A stretch of 56,085 nucleotides of DNA from Planctomycetia bacterium (lineage in GTDB: Bacteria > Planctomycetota > Planctomycetia > Gemmatales > HRBIN36), in assembly GCA_016795155.1 (NCBI GenBank), contig JAEUIE010000021.1, positions 1 through 56,085 of the forward strand. The letters are read 5' to 3'. Position 1 is the stretch's first letter. The number at the start of each line of letters is the position of its first letter. The notes beneath the pieces were generated by a model, which was given only the letters and a program-made list of their open reading frames with translations, did no database searches and had not been told where the DNA came from. This document shows, piece after piece, positions 18,662 through 26,053 of this stretch. A program made the position numbers and the translations under genes.

Positions 18662-19636
18662 ATGTACCGTATTGTGTTCGCCTGTTTCCTGATCTGCGTC
18701 AGCTCGTTCTGGATGCTGCTGGCAGATGAAGCGGAACGCCGAGAGTTGCCGCGGGGGTTGCCTGCGCTCAGTCAGTCCAGCGATTCTCCCGCTCAAATTG
18801 AGTTGGGGAAGAGACTGTTTAACGAGAAACGGCTGTCGGCTGATGGCAGCATATCGTGTGCCTCCTGTCACGATGCAAAGCATCATTTTGCCACTGCAGA
18901 TGCCAAGGCCATTGGAATTCGAAAACAGATTGGCCGTCGCAATGCACCTTCGCTGATGAACAGGGCTTTTGGAAAAGCCTTTTTCTGGGATGGTCGTGTC
19001 AAGTCTCTGGAAGAGCAGGCCCTGCTGCCAATCGAAGATCCCACAGAAATGGGGAATACGGTTGACAACGTTTTGAAAACACTCAGTGAAGACAGCAGTT
19101 ACGTCGCGCAGTTTAACCAGGCATTTGGCAGTAAGGAAATTACTCGAGAGCGGCTGGCAAAAGCCTTGGCTTCGTTTCAGAGAACACTATTGATGGGCAA
19201 CAGCCCGGTCGATGCATTCGTGGATGGCGACACCTCCAAGTTATCTGAATCAGCCAAACAGGGATTATGGCTGTTTGAAAGCAAAGCACAATGCTGGAAA
19301 TGTCATTCGGGGAAGAACTACACCGATGAGCAGTTTCATAACAACGGAGTCAGTTGGGGAATTAAGCCAATCGATCTGGGCCGGTATGAAATTACCAAAC
19401 TGGAGAAAGATAAAGGTAAATTCAAGACACCATCCCTGCGTGGCGTAGCCAAGACCGCTCCCTATTTCCATGATGGATCGTTCAGTACGCTCGAAGATGT
19501 GGTCCAATTCTACAGCGATGGCGCCAAGCCTAACCCCTACATCGATCCCATTCACAAGCCCATTTATCTCACCGACCGGGAGAGAAAAGACCTGGTGGCG
19601 TTTCTGAAGGCGTTGTCGGAAGAAGTCAAAGAGTAG
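18662..19636 (+). CDS. Di-haem cytochrome c peroxidase (MauG/CcpA family)
   Basis: The 324-residue protein has an N-terminal signal peptide (hydrophobic stretch ending near LLADE) and two c-type haem sites: CASCH at residues 66-70 and CWKCH at 211-215. It also has the family motifs RRNAPSLMN, FFWDGR and TPSLRGVAKTAPYFHDGS. The family reduces hydrogen peroxide or oxidises protein substrates in the periplasm using cytochrome c electrons. GAAGAGG lies 6-7 bp before the ATG. It is followed by a palindromic element, and no partner cytochrome gene is adjacent. Confidence 0.93.
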   Translation: MYRIVFACFLICVSSFWMLLADEAERRELPRGLPALSQSSDSPAQIELGKRLFNEKRLSADGSISCASCHDAKHHFATADAKAIGIRKQIGRRNAPSLMNRAFGKAFFWDGRVKSLEEQALLPIEDPTEMGNTVDNVLKTLSEDSSYVAQFNQAFGSKEITRERLAKALASFQRTLLMGNSPVDAFVDGDTSKLSESAKQGLWLFESKAQCWKCHSGKNYTDEQFHNNGVSWGIKPIDLGRYEITKLEKDKGKFKTPSLRGVAKTAPYFHDGSFSTLEDVVQFYSDGAKPNPYIDPIHKPIYLTDRERKDLVAFLKALSEEVKE

Positions 19637-19698
19637 CTGTTCAACATGACACCCTTGTTTTTCGTAAACTCAAAGTAGGTGCATGTTGAACAAACAGT

Positions 19699-19802
19699 AA
19701 CTGTGGCAGGGTTATGCATGTACTCATGCATGACCCTGCGAGACGTGGAGTTGTTCACTTCCCGCAGGTTCATCCGGAGTAACGGATAACCCTGCCACGG
19801 TT
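19699..19802. repeat. Family II palindromic element (best-formed copy)
   Basis: Inverted ends AACTGTGGCAGGGTTA / TAACCCTGCCACGGTT match at 15 of 16 positions. The left hairpin has a long stem around GTACTC (19720-19725; ATGCAT on both sides). The right hairpin has CCG/CGG around GAGTAA (19777-19782), one base from GAGTAC. It separates the peroxidase from the TatD-like gene. Confidence 0.85.
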
Positions 19803-19853
19803 ATTCAACAGGGTGGTAGAGTCCTTTGTGCTTTTTGTTCCAGGTGGTTTGCG

Positions 19854-20654
19854 ATGAACTACATCGACCCGCATATTCACATGATCTCCCGCGTGACCGA
19901 CGACTATCAGCGGATGGCGTATGCGGGGTGTCAGTTGATCTCGGAGCCTGCTTTCTGGGCGGGGTTTGATCGTGGGTCGGCGGAAGGCTTTCGGGATTAC
20001 TTCCGCCATCTTGTTGAAGTCGAACCCAAGCGGGCGGCTCAGTTTGGTATCAAGCATTACAGTTGGCTCTGCATCAATGCCAAGGAAGCGGAGAACGTTC
20101 AGCTATCGCGCGACGTGATCAAGCTTATCCCCGAATTTCTCAATCGCCCGAATGTGTTAGGCATCGGCGAGATCGGACTGAACAAGAACACCCGCAACGA
20201 AGCTACGGTTTTTCTGGAACATCTCGAATTGGCCATGAAGACCGATGAACTCATCCTCGTCCATACGCCTCACCTGGAAGACAAGTACCAGGGCACGCGG
20301 ATGATCCTGGACATGATCAAGAGCGACAGTCGCATCAAACCCCATCGGGTGCTGATCGATCACGTCGAAGAACACACCGTCAAGCTCGCTCTCGATGCAG
20401 GTCACTGGTGTGGCATGACGTTGTACCCCATCACCAAGTGTACCCCCGCCCGTGCTGCTGACATCATCGAACGCGTTGGCACCGACCGCATCATGGTCAA
20501 CTCTGCAGGCGACTGGGGTAAGTCCGATCCGCTCGCCGTCCCCGAGTTTATCCAAGAGATGAAACGCCGTGGGCATGCGGAAGAAGTGATTCAGAAAGTG
20601 GTCTACGAGAATCCACTGACCTTCTTCAGGCAGTGCCGGAGGTTTGCTGGATGA
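19854..20654 (+). CDS. TatD-like metal-dependent hydrolase (COG1099-type TIM barrel)
   Basis: This 266-residue amidohydrolase-fold protein has metal ligands visible in IDPHIHM at the start, GIGEIGLNK (Glu), LVHTPH (His), LIDHVEEH (His) and the late NSAGDWGKSDP (Asp). The last motif is typical of the TIM-barrel hydrolases grouped as COG1099, distinct from the canonical TatD at 37199. Cyanobacterial EboB proteins belong to the same broad family, but no other ebo genes are adjacent. The substrate is unknown. AGGTGG lies a few bases before the ATG. Its stop overlaps the next start as ATGA, so the two are translationally coupled. Confidence 0.85.
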   Translation: MNYIDPHIHMISRVTDDYQRMAYAGCQLISEPAFWAGFDRGSAEGFRDYFRHLVEVEPKRAAQFGIKHYSWLCINAKEAENVQLSRDVIKLIPEFLNRPNVLGIGEIGLNKNTRNEATVFLEHLELAMKTDELILVHTPHLEDKYQGTRMILDMIKSDSRIKPHRVLIDHVEEHTVKLALDAGHWCGMTLYPITKCTPARAADIIERVGTDRIMVNSAGDWGKSDPLAVPEFIQEMKRRGHAEEVIQKVVYENPLTFFRQCRRFAG

Positions 20655-21211
20655 GGCCTCATAAGCTGGTCACCATAGCTCGATTTCAAGGCATCAGCAC
20701 TGCCAGCCTGGCTCGCAACAGATTGGAGCAGGCGGGGATACCGTCCTTTCTTGCTGATGCGGAAACCATCACCACCGATTGGCTGCTCAGCAATGCGATG
20801 GGTGGCGTGAAACTGCAGGTTGAAGCCGGCGATGCTGACCGGGCCCGGGAAGAACTGGCTAACGATATGGATGCCGAGAGCATCGAAGCGCTGAACAGGG
20901 AAGCGGTTGAATCAGCAGACGAGGATACGGAACCCGATGCTGCCGATCCCGATGAACCGGTAGCAGAATTGTCGGAACGCGAGGAGACAGCACAGCGGGC
21001 CTGGCGTGGAGCGTTGTTGTCGCTGGCTTTTCCACCGATGTTTTATCTCATCCTGTGGATGCTCAGCAGAGTTTACTTTTCGGATCAGCCCCTGGGGCAG
21101 GAATATCGACGCAAGGCATGGTATGCCGCCATGCTTACCATACCCGTAGTCGTATTGCTCACCTCAGCGCTGTTGCTAGTGTTTGCAGAAACAATGAGCT
21201 ACCTGCTCTAA
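20651..21211 (+). CDS. DUF2007-domain membrane protein
   Basis: The protein has 186 residues from the ATG at 20651, which overlaps the TatD-like stop (ATGA). The N-terminal 70 residues (KLVTIARFQGISTASLARNRLEQAGIPSFLADAET..GGVKLQVEAGDADRAREEL, in fragments) match the DUF2007 putative signal-transducing fold. An acidic linker follows (residues about 80-115). Two hydrophobic helices near the C-terminus (GALLSLAFPPMFYLILWML and YAAMLTIPVVVLLTSALLLV) anchor it in the membrane. The role is unknown. The coupling suggests it works with the upstream hydrolase. Confidence 0.78.
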   Translation: MRPHKLVTIARFQGISTASLARNRLEQAGIPSFLADAETITTDWLLSNAMGGVKLQVEAGDADRAREELANDMDAESIEALNREAVESADEDTEPDAADPDEPVAELSEREETAQRAWRGALLSLAFPPMFYLILWMLSRVYFSDQPLGQEYRRKAWYAAMLTIPVVVLLTSALLLVFAETMSYLL

Positions 21212-21225
21212 CTGAAAGCGATACC

Positions 21226-21780
21226 ATGTTCCCAACCGTTATCAAATCTCTGCATCTGCTGTCGCTTGCATTATGGTCTGGAGCAGTCGTCTTTTTCTCA
21301 TTCTTCGTGGCATTGCCCACCATCGACAGCATGAAGCGACTGGCACAAAGCACAGGCAACTGGCTGAAGCTCACCACCGAACAACAGGGAACCAGGCTGG
21401 CGGGCGAATTTCTCGATGTCGTCTTCACCCGCTATTTTCCGTTTCAGTGCATCTGCGGGTTGTTGGCACTCGTGACTGCCTGCTGGTGGTGGAATACGCC
21501 AGGCTGGCTTGGCAAACTGCGAGTCATTCTGATCGCACTGGCCTGTAGCGGAGCAGCGGTCAATTATTTCGTGCTGGCCCCCCGCGTGCATGACTTGCGC
21601 ACCCAGCGTTACTCAGAAGACAAGCAGGTAGCTGATTCTGCCAATGCAGAGTTTGGAAAAGCACACAATTACAGTTTGATCCTCGATATGGTGGGTTTGC
21701 TCTGTGTGTTGATTACGTTGATTCTCTTCGTGATGGTTGAGCAAAGTACCCTCTCCCTCTCGGGGAGAGGGTTAGGGTGA
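21226..21780 (+). CDS. DUF4149-type four-helix membrane protein with repeat-derived C-terminus
   Basis: The protein has 184 residues from the ATG at 21226, 14 bp after the DUF2007 gene; an upstream in-frame start at 21055 would overlap that gene and is unlikely. Four membrane helices are visible (SLHLLSLALWSGAVVFFSFF; ICGLLALVTACWWW; LRVILIALACSGAAVNYFVL; LILDMVGLLCVLITLILFVM). The layout fits DUF4149, a family of unknown function often annotated as TMEM205-like. The last ten codons and the stop lie inside the palindromic element at 21748-21899, so the natural tail was replaced or extended by the repeat. Confidence 0.8.
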   Translation: MFPTVIKSLHLLSLALWSGAVVFFSFFVALPTIDSMKRLAQSTGNWLKLTTEQQGTRLAGEFLDVVFTRYFPFQCICGLLALVTACWWWNTPGWLGKLRVILIALACSGAAVNYFVLAPRVHDLRTQRYSEDKQVADSANAEFGKAHNYSLILDMVGLLCVLITLILFVMVEQSTLSLSGRGLG

Positions 21781-21899
21781 GGGGTTTATTCTTATGGCGT
21801 AAGCCCTTCATGAAATGATCATTTACAAACAACACGAAGGGCTTCGCCATTAGCGTATCCCCTCACCCCCAGCCCCTCTCCCCAAGAGGGAGAGGGGAG
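21748..21899. repeat. Family VI element (CCCTCTCC/GGAGAGGG palindrome), overlapping a gene end
   Basis: The ends are about 36-bp inverted copies, each a hairpin (CCCTCTCC..GGGGAGAGGG, then TTAGGGTGAGGGG). The centre carries another inverted pair (AAGCCCTTCAT / CGAAGGGCTTCGCC). A full second copy lies at 27901-28049 and a solo end lies inside pntAA at 39124-39165. Confidence 0.85.
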
Positions 21900-21925
21900 A
21901 AATCGAAGTGCATTCTAGTCAGGCT

Positions 21926-22078
21926 CGGGTGCCATGGTTTGTGTGTACCCACACTAACCATGCTCAACGTTACTGAGTGTCATTCTGTGCTTGGGTGAAG
22001 GAAAAGGCAATTGTTTAGTTGAGTCATTCCATCCCCGTAGCATAGTCAGCCGGACATACCGGCAGGCTATGGCACCCG
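21926..22078 (+). repeat. Family I MITE-like element, copy 1
   Basis: A 153-bp unit with 10-bp perfect inverted ends CGGGTGCCAT / ATGGCACCCG. A left hairpin has loop GTACCC within GTGTGTACCCACAC. There is a conserved middle (TGCTTGGGTGAAGGAAAAG) and a right hairpin GCCGG-ACATA-CCGGC. It is in the same orientation as the copy at 23184-23334. The two bracket a two-gene cassette. Confidence 0.85.
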
Positions 22079-22084
22079 GGCACG

Positions 22085-22480
22085 TTAGCAACTTGCCTGA
22101 CGTATACTCTGAATGTTTGCGAAAATGTTATTTACGATACTGTTTTGATCCGGTTCGCCATTATACGAATGTCCTACGCCGATAAGCTCAAAATTCCCTG
22201 GATGATAACTTTCGTCGAATGCCGATTTTCTAGCTTCTTCGATAAGCCCGTGAGTCCACTTAGCTGCTGTTCCAACCTTTTTTGTCAAAACGTTAAATAT
22301 GACTGCATCAATATCGGTCAGTTCCAGCATCATAGTCCGTCCAGCCGTTAAGGCAAATCCATACATTAGCATCCCAAGTATCGACGCACCCAATTCGTCA
22401 TTCTCGTCCACCCACCTTGAATCCGCAAGAATATGATCAACCAACTCTCCAACGCTTTTAGTCAAAGCGGCACTATTCAC
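22085..22480 (-). CDS. Orphan protein of unknown function (cassette gene 2)
   Basis: The protein has 131 residues and I recognise no family. It is a soluble, probably mostly helical protein with a rather hydrophobic middle (GASILGMLMYGFALTAGRTMML) that could be a buried helix rather than a membrane span. It starts 28 bp after the stop of the 168-residue gene on the same strand, so the two likely form an operon. Its stop is 6 bp from the edge of a family I element. The DNA is visibly more AT-rich than the surrounding core genes, consistent with acquisition. The arrangement resembles mobile accessory pairs, but no toxin, antitoxin or immunity motif is visible. Confidence 0.6.
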   Translation of the reverse strand: MNSAALTKSVGELVDHILADSRWVDENDELGASILGMLMYGFALTAGRTMMLELTDIDAVIFNVLTKKVGTAAKWTHGLIEEARKSAFDESYHPGNFELIGVGHSYNGEPDQNSIVNNIFANIQSIRQASC

Positions 22481-22508
22481 AGTTAATTCCTTTTTACTTA
22501 AAGATTGA

Positions 22509-23015
22509 TTACAGAATAACTAATTGACCATGATCATAATCTTTGCCGATCCAGCCGCAAGGTATTCGGCCATTAATAATAAGCTCGTGCATTTCAAAGT
22601 AGAACGGCTCATGAATATAATTTTTGAATTGAAAACAGAAGACAATAAAGAGGATAACCCTGTCCATGGTAGCAAGTAGCTTGTCAGGCAAGTCTGCATT
22701 CATTACTTTGTCTCTAACCATGGAAGATGTAACAGCTTTAATATGATCAACATAGTCGTTATAATTTGGGTGCTTAGTCGAATCCCGAAGGCTAGTAAAT
22801 TTTGGGAATAACTCTTCACGTATTCTATTCGCCGTTTCAACAAGAATTCCATTCCAGACCCTTTTGGACATCAACTCAAGCGCAGTGTGTATGTTGTCAG
22901 CAAGTGCATATTTTCCCTCGTGAATGCCGAGGGGTTGTCCGAATTTTGAAAACCAGTTTGCATTCCTTAGTTGTTCGATGACTTCCGTGGCTTCGTTTGT
23001 CAGAACGCAATTCAT
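22509..23015 (-). CDS. Orphan protein of unknown function (cassette gene 1)
   Basis: The protein has 168 residues and I recognise no family. The sequence looks all-helical with charged surfaces (EVIEQLRNANWFSKFG; LADNIHTALELMSKRVWNG; ANRIREELFPKF) and a hydrophobic segment near residues 120-135 (RVILFIVFCFQFKNYI). The C-terminal part (FYFEMHELIINGRIPCGW) may be a small beta unit. It is the first gene of a minus-strand pair with 22085-22480. Its upstream side carries a family II and then a family I repeat. AT-rich base use matches its partner but not the neighbouring MATE or DUF4149 genes. Confidence 0.62.
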   Translation of the reverse strand: MNCVLTNEATEVIEQLRNANWFSKFGQPLGIHEGKYALADNIHTALELMSKRVWNGILVETANRIREELFPKFTSLRDSTKHPNYNDYVDHIKAVTSSMVRDKVMNADLPDKLLATMDRVILFIVFCFQFKNYIHEPFYFEMHELIINGRIPCGWIGKDYDHGQLVIL

Positions 23016-23081
23016 AAATCACCCTCAATCGTTGAACATCAAACAGAAGCCGGGTGCCCGGAATATTGACCCCAAGCGATC

Positions 23082-23183
23082 AACTGTGGCAGGGTCGTGT
23101 GGTACTCCACTCGACCCTGAAGTCTCGCGGAGAAGTTGCTCCTCAGCAACAGGGTCGAGAATGAGTACTTTCACGACCCTGCT
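23082..23183. repeat. Family II palindromic element abutting family I
   Basis: The left end is AACTGTGGCAGGG. The left hairpin has an imperfect 12-bp stem around GTACTC (23102-23107) and the right hairpin a 13-bp stem around GAGTAC (23163-23168). It runs directly into the family I element at 23184 with no spacer. With that element it fills most of the 387-bp gap between the orphan cassette and the MATE gene; I see no gene there. Confidence 0.85.
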
Positions 23184-23334
23184 GGGTGCCATCGTTTGTG
23201 TGTACCCACACTAACCATGCTCAACGGTACTGAGTGCCATTCTGTGCACGGGTGAAGCAAAAGGCAATTGTTTAGTTGAGTCTTTCCATCCCCGTAGCAT
23301 AGTCAGCCGGACATACCGGCAAACGATGGCACCC
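23184..23334 (+). repeat. Family I MITE-like element, copy 2
   Basis: A 151-bp unit whose ends (GGGTGCCATCGTTTG and CAAACGATGGCACCC) form a perfect 15-bp inverted repeat. Body and internal hairpins match copy 1. The inner bases of the terminal repeats differ from copy 1 but still pair with each other. Confidence 0.9.
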
Positions 23335-23402
23335 GGCTCTCGTTCATGGTTCTACTCTTATAAAAAGATAGGCAGCATTGTTCCTCGAAACCACACCCTA
23401 AT

Positions 23403-24830
23403 GTGAATACCGAACCTATCGCACAACAGAATTGTCCCTCTGAAATGAATTCCTCTCTCACCATGAATAATGGCCTGATTTTTCGTGAGCTGCTCAGGCT
23501 GGCCTGGCCGCTCATGATCAGCAATCTGTTTTTCTCCATCCAGATTGCCATCGATCGCATCATTCTGAGTAAGTACGACCCGGATACCTCGGCAGCAGCC
23601 TTGGCATCTTCCATGCTGCTGTGGATACCCATTATCTTTGTGCAGAATACAGGCAGCTACGCAACGACTTTCGTAGCCCAGTATTTCGGCGCCAAACGCT
23701 ATGAGATGATTGGTCCCATCGTCTGGCAGGCACTTTACTGGAGTTTGCTGGGTGGCTTGGCTGTTCTGCTGTTGTCCTTCTTCTCCCTGCCATTGATGCA
23801 GTTGACAGGCCATTCGGAAAAGCTGGTTCGCCTGGAAGCAGAGTATTTTTATTGTTTATGTTTCACCGGAATCCCCATTTCCATCACTGCATCGGTGAGC
23901 GGGTTCTTCTCAGGCCGGGGTGATACCCGCACCGTTATCTGGATCAATGCCATCGGCTGCATCGTGAATGCGGTACTCGATTACTGCTGGATCTTTGGCA
24001 ACTTCGGCTTTCCGGAAGGCGGCATCACCGGTGCAGGCTGGGCGACGGTGGCCGGGTGTACCGCATCTGCTTTGTGTGGACTCTGGCTCTTTACCCGGCA
24101 TCATTTTGATGAACAGTTCAACACGATTCGTGGCAAAAGATGGAATGGCCATCTGTTCCTGCAACTGATTAAATTCGGTATGCCCAACGGCTTCCAGTCA
24201 ACGTTTGATCTCATTGCCTGGACACTGTTCACCCTGATGGTGGGATGGTTTGGCAAAGCAGAACTGGCAGCCACCAGTAACGTCTTTGTCATTAATGCCT
24301 TGTTCTTTATTCCCATGATCGGTATCGGACAGGCATCCGGTGTATTCGTCGGCCAGCGGCTAGGGGAAAACCGGCCTGACCTGGCGGAGCGGGGCATCTG
24401 GATTGGTGCTATTGCTACCGTGATTTTCATGACGAGCATGGGATTGCTCACCGCTCTTTCACCGGGACTCATTCTACCTTTGTTTGCCAGTGATAAGGAA
24501 CCGGAGATATGGAATGAAGTGGCACAACTGATGCCCGGCTTGCTCTGGTATGTGGCAGCGTATGCCGCTTTCGACGGGTTGAATGTTCTGCTGGCATTCA
24601 GTCTGCGTGGTGCTGGCGATACGGCATACATTTCCTGGATTTACCTGGGCTGCGGCCTGATATCGTTGGCGCTGCCAGTTTACTTGTGTTATCACTGGGG
24701 TTGGGGTTTTTATTGGGCGTGGAACTTTGCAGTGATTTACCTGATCGTTCTTCTCTGTTTCATCTTCCCCCGCTTTCTCTGGGGCCCCTGGCGGAACATG
24801 CGTGTCATCGAGCCGACCGTCATCGAATGA
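23403..24830 (+). CDS. MATE-family efflux transporter
   Basis: This 475-residue inner-membrane antiporter with twelve predicted helices exports cationic drugs or metabolites using a Na+ or H+ gradient. The two homologous halves are recognisable (LRLAWPLMISNLFFSIQIAIDRI near the start, LIKFGMPNGFQSTFDLIAW in the second half), as is the GRGDTRTV loop typical of the family. The start is uncertain: GTG 23403 gives the longest form, but ATG 23445 and ATG 23463 leave all helices intact, and no clear Shine-Dalgarno decides it. The substrate is unknown. The phosphatase gene begins 25 bp downstream. Confidence 0.9.
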   Translation: MNTEPIAQQNCPSEMNSSLTMNNGLIFRELLRLAWPLMISNLFFSIQIAIDRIILSKYDPDTSAAALASSMLLWIPIIFVQNTGSYATTFVAQYFGAKRYEMIGPIVWQALYWSLLGGLAVLLLSFFSLPLMQLTGHSEKLVRLEAEYFYCLCFTGIPISITASVSGFFSGRGDTRTVIWINAIGCIVNAVLDYCWIFGNFGFPEGGITGAGWATVAGCTASALCGLWLFTRHHFDEQFNTIRGKRWNGHLFLQLIKFGMPNGFQSTFDLIAWTLFTLMVGWFGKAELAATSNVFVINALFFIPMIGIGQASGVFVGQRLGENRPDLAERGIWIGAIATVIFMTSMGLLTALSPGLILPLFASDKEPEIWNEVAQLMPGLLWYVAAYAAFDGLNVLLAFSLRGAGDTAYISWIYLGCGLISLALPVYLCYHWGWGFYWAWNFAVIYLIVLLCFIFPRFLWGPWRNMRVIEPTVIE

Positions 24831-24855
24831 CTTGCCTGGGTTCTACAATAGGGGA

Positions 24856-25512
24856 ATGTTACCACTACCGAAGCTTGTACTGTTTGATTTCGATGGCACG
24901 CTGGCGGATGGCTTTCCCGGCATTGGCGATGCAGTCAATGCTGTCCGGCAAAGCCGAGGCCATTCACCACTGGAACTCGACGCGATCAAGAAACATGTAG
25001 GCTGGGGTCTGGATCACCTCATCAAACAAGCAGTGCCCGATACCGATGTAGATCGCGACATCGTGCTTTATCGTGAACACTACGCTACCACCATGCTTAC
25101 CGGCACCGAATTGCTGCCCGGTGTGAAGGAGGTGGTGGATGCCTTGCATCAAACAGAAATCAGGCTGGGAGTCTGCAGCAACAAAAAGAGAATGTACACC
25201 GAGCAGCTTCTGGTGCTGCTCGGCATCATGCCACCGATCGAGCGTGTCTTCGGGCCGGATGATGTACCGAACCACAAGCCGGCGCCCGACATGCTTTATG
25301 CAGCGATGGACTATTTCAAGGCATCACCTGAAGAAACACTTTATGTGGGTGATATGATCGTGGACATTCAATGTGCCCATGCCGCGGGTGTGCCCATCTG
25401 GGCGATTCCTACCGGAGCCATGACTGCAGAACAATTGTTGGCGGAGAAGCCAACACGCCTGCTGACTTCGATGCACGATATGCTTTCCATGTTGCCGCTT
25501 AATGCATCTTAA
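24856..25512 (+). CDS. HAD-superfamily phosphatase, phosphoglycolate-phosphatase-like
   Basis: The protein has 218 residues from the ATG at 24856. HAD motif I DFDGTLADG (nucleophile and acid Asp), motif II in GVCSNKK, the motif III Lys in NHKPAPDML and motif IV YVGDMIVDIQCA are intact, with a helical cap between I and II. It most resembles Gph, which removes phosphate from 2-phosphoglycolate, but substrates vary widely in this subfamily. It sits 25 bp after the MATE gene and overlaps the convergent cupin gene by 14 bp. Confidence 0.88.
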   Translation: MLPLPKLVLFDFDGTLADGFPGIGDAVNAVRQSRGHSPLELDAIKKHVGWGLDHLIKQAVPDTDVDRDIVLYREHYATTMLTGTELLPGVKEVVDALHQTEIRLGVCSNKKRMYTEQLLVLLGIMPPIERVFGPDDVPNHKPAPDMLYAAMDYFKASPEETLYVGDMIVDIQCAHAAGVPIWAIPTGAMTAEQLLAEKPTRLLTSMHDMLSMLPLNAS

Positions 25513-25978
25513 ATCGTGAATTCGGATCAGCTTCGTGTCTGATCTCATCTACTTCCTGCAGCTTTCCTTGCCCTTTGTAAAGTTGGTTGGCAGCATTGAA
25601 CACCATGCCGGGAACGCTGCCGACGTTGCGGTAGCCATGTACGACACCCGGTGGAATGATCACTGCCATCGGCTTGCTTTCGCCCACGGTAGTTGTCTGA
25701 AACACGTTATAGGTTGCCGAATCAGGCCGGTTATCCCAGAGAAAAAGCTGAAAATCAGATGGGCCGATGAAGCAGAAGTAATCTGCCTGATGCACATGTT
25801 CGTGCGGCCCGCGCGAGATGCCCGGATAAGTCAGTGAACTGTACGCCATGACCGGACGATACTTTTCTGGCACTTCATCGTTGCGAAAGAACTCGCAGAG
25901 CCATCCCCGTTTATCCTGATAAATCGATAGTGGCCTTAAGATGACATCGGCAATGATGCCCGGCGTAAAACCTTCCAT
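25499..25978 (-). CDS. RmlC-like cupin, dTDP-4-dehydrorhamnose 3,5-epimerase family
   Basis: The protein has 159 residues from the ATG at 25978, chosen because AGGGAA lies 7 bp upstream. Sequence features of the RmlC jelly roll are DKRGWLCEFF, SRGPHEHVHQADYF with the active-site His, FLWDNRPDS and IIPPGVVHGYRN. True RmlC acts in dTDP-rhamnose synthesis, but no rmlA, B or D gene is nearby and the protein is shorter than most RmlC enzymes. An epimerase acting on another nucleotide sugar is as likely. Its 3' end overlaps the HAD phosphatase gene by 14 bp on the other strand. Confidence 0.8.
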   Translation of the reverse strand: MEGFTPGIIADVILRPLSIYQDKRGWLCEFFRNDEVPEKYRPVMAYSSLTYPGISRGPHEHVHQADYFCFIGPSDFQLFLWDNRPDSATYNVFQTTTVGESKPMAVIIPPGVVHGYRNVGSVPGMVFNAANQLYKGQGKLQEVDEIRHEADPNSRFKMH

Positions 25979-26053
25979 TGCATTTTCCCTGTTTCTGGCG
26001 GCGACGGCTATCTGCCTCATGATATGAAGCAGACAACTGATCCAAGCATAGCA

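Noticed and set aside
23050-23064. GCCGGGTGCCCGG as a possible excision scar of a family I element
   Set aside because: It resembles two joined element ends, but it is too short to separate from chance.
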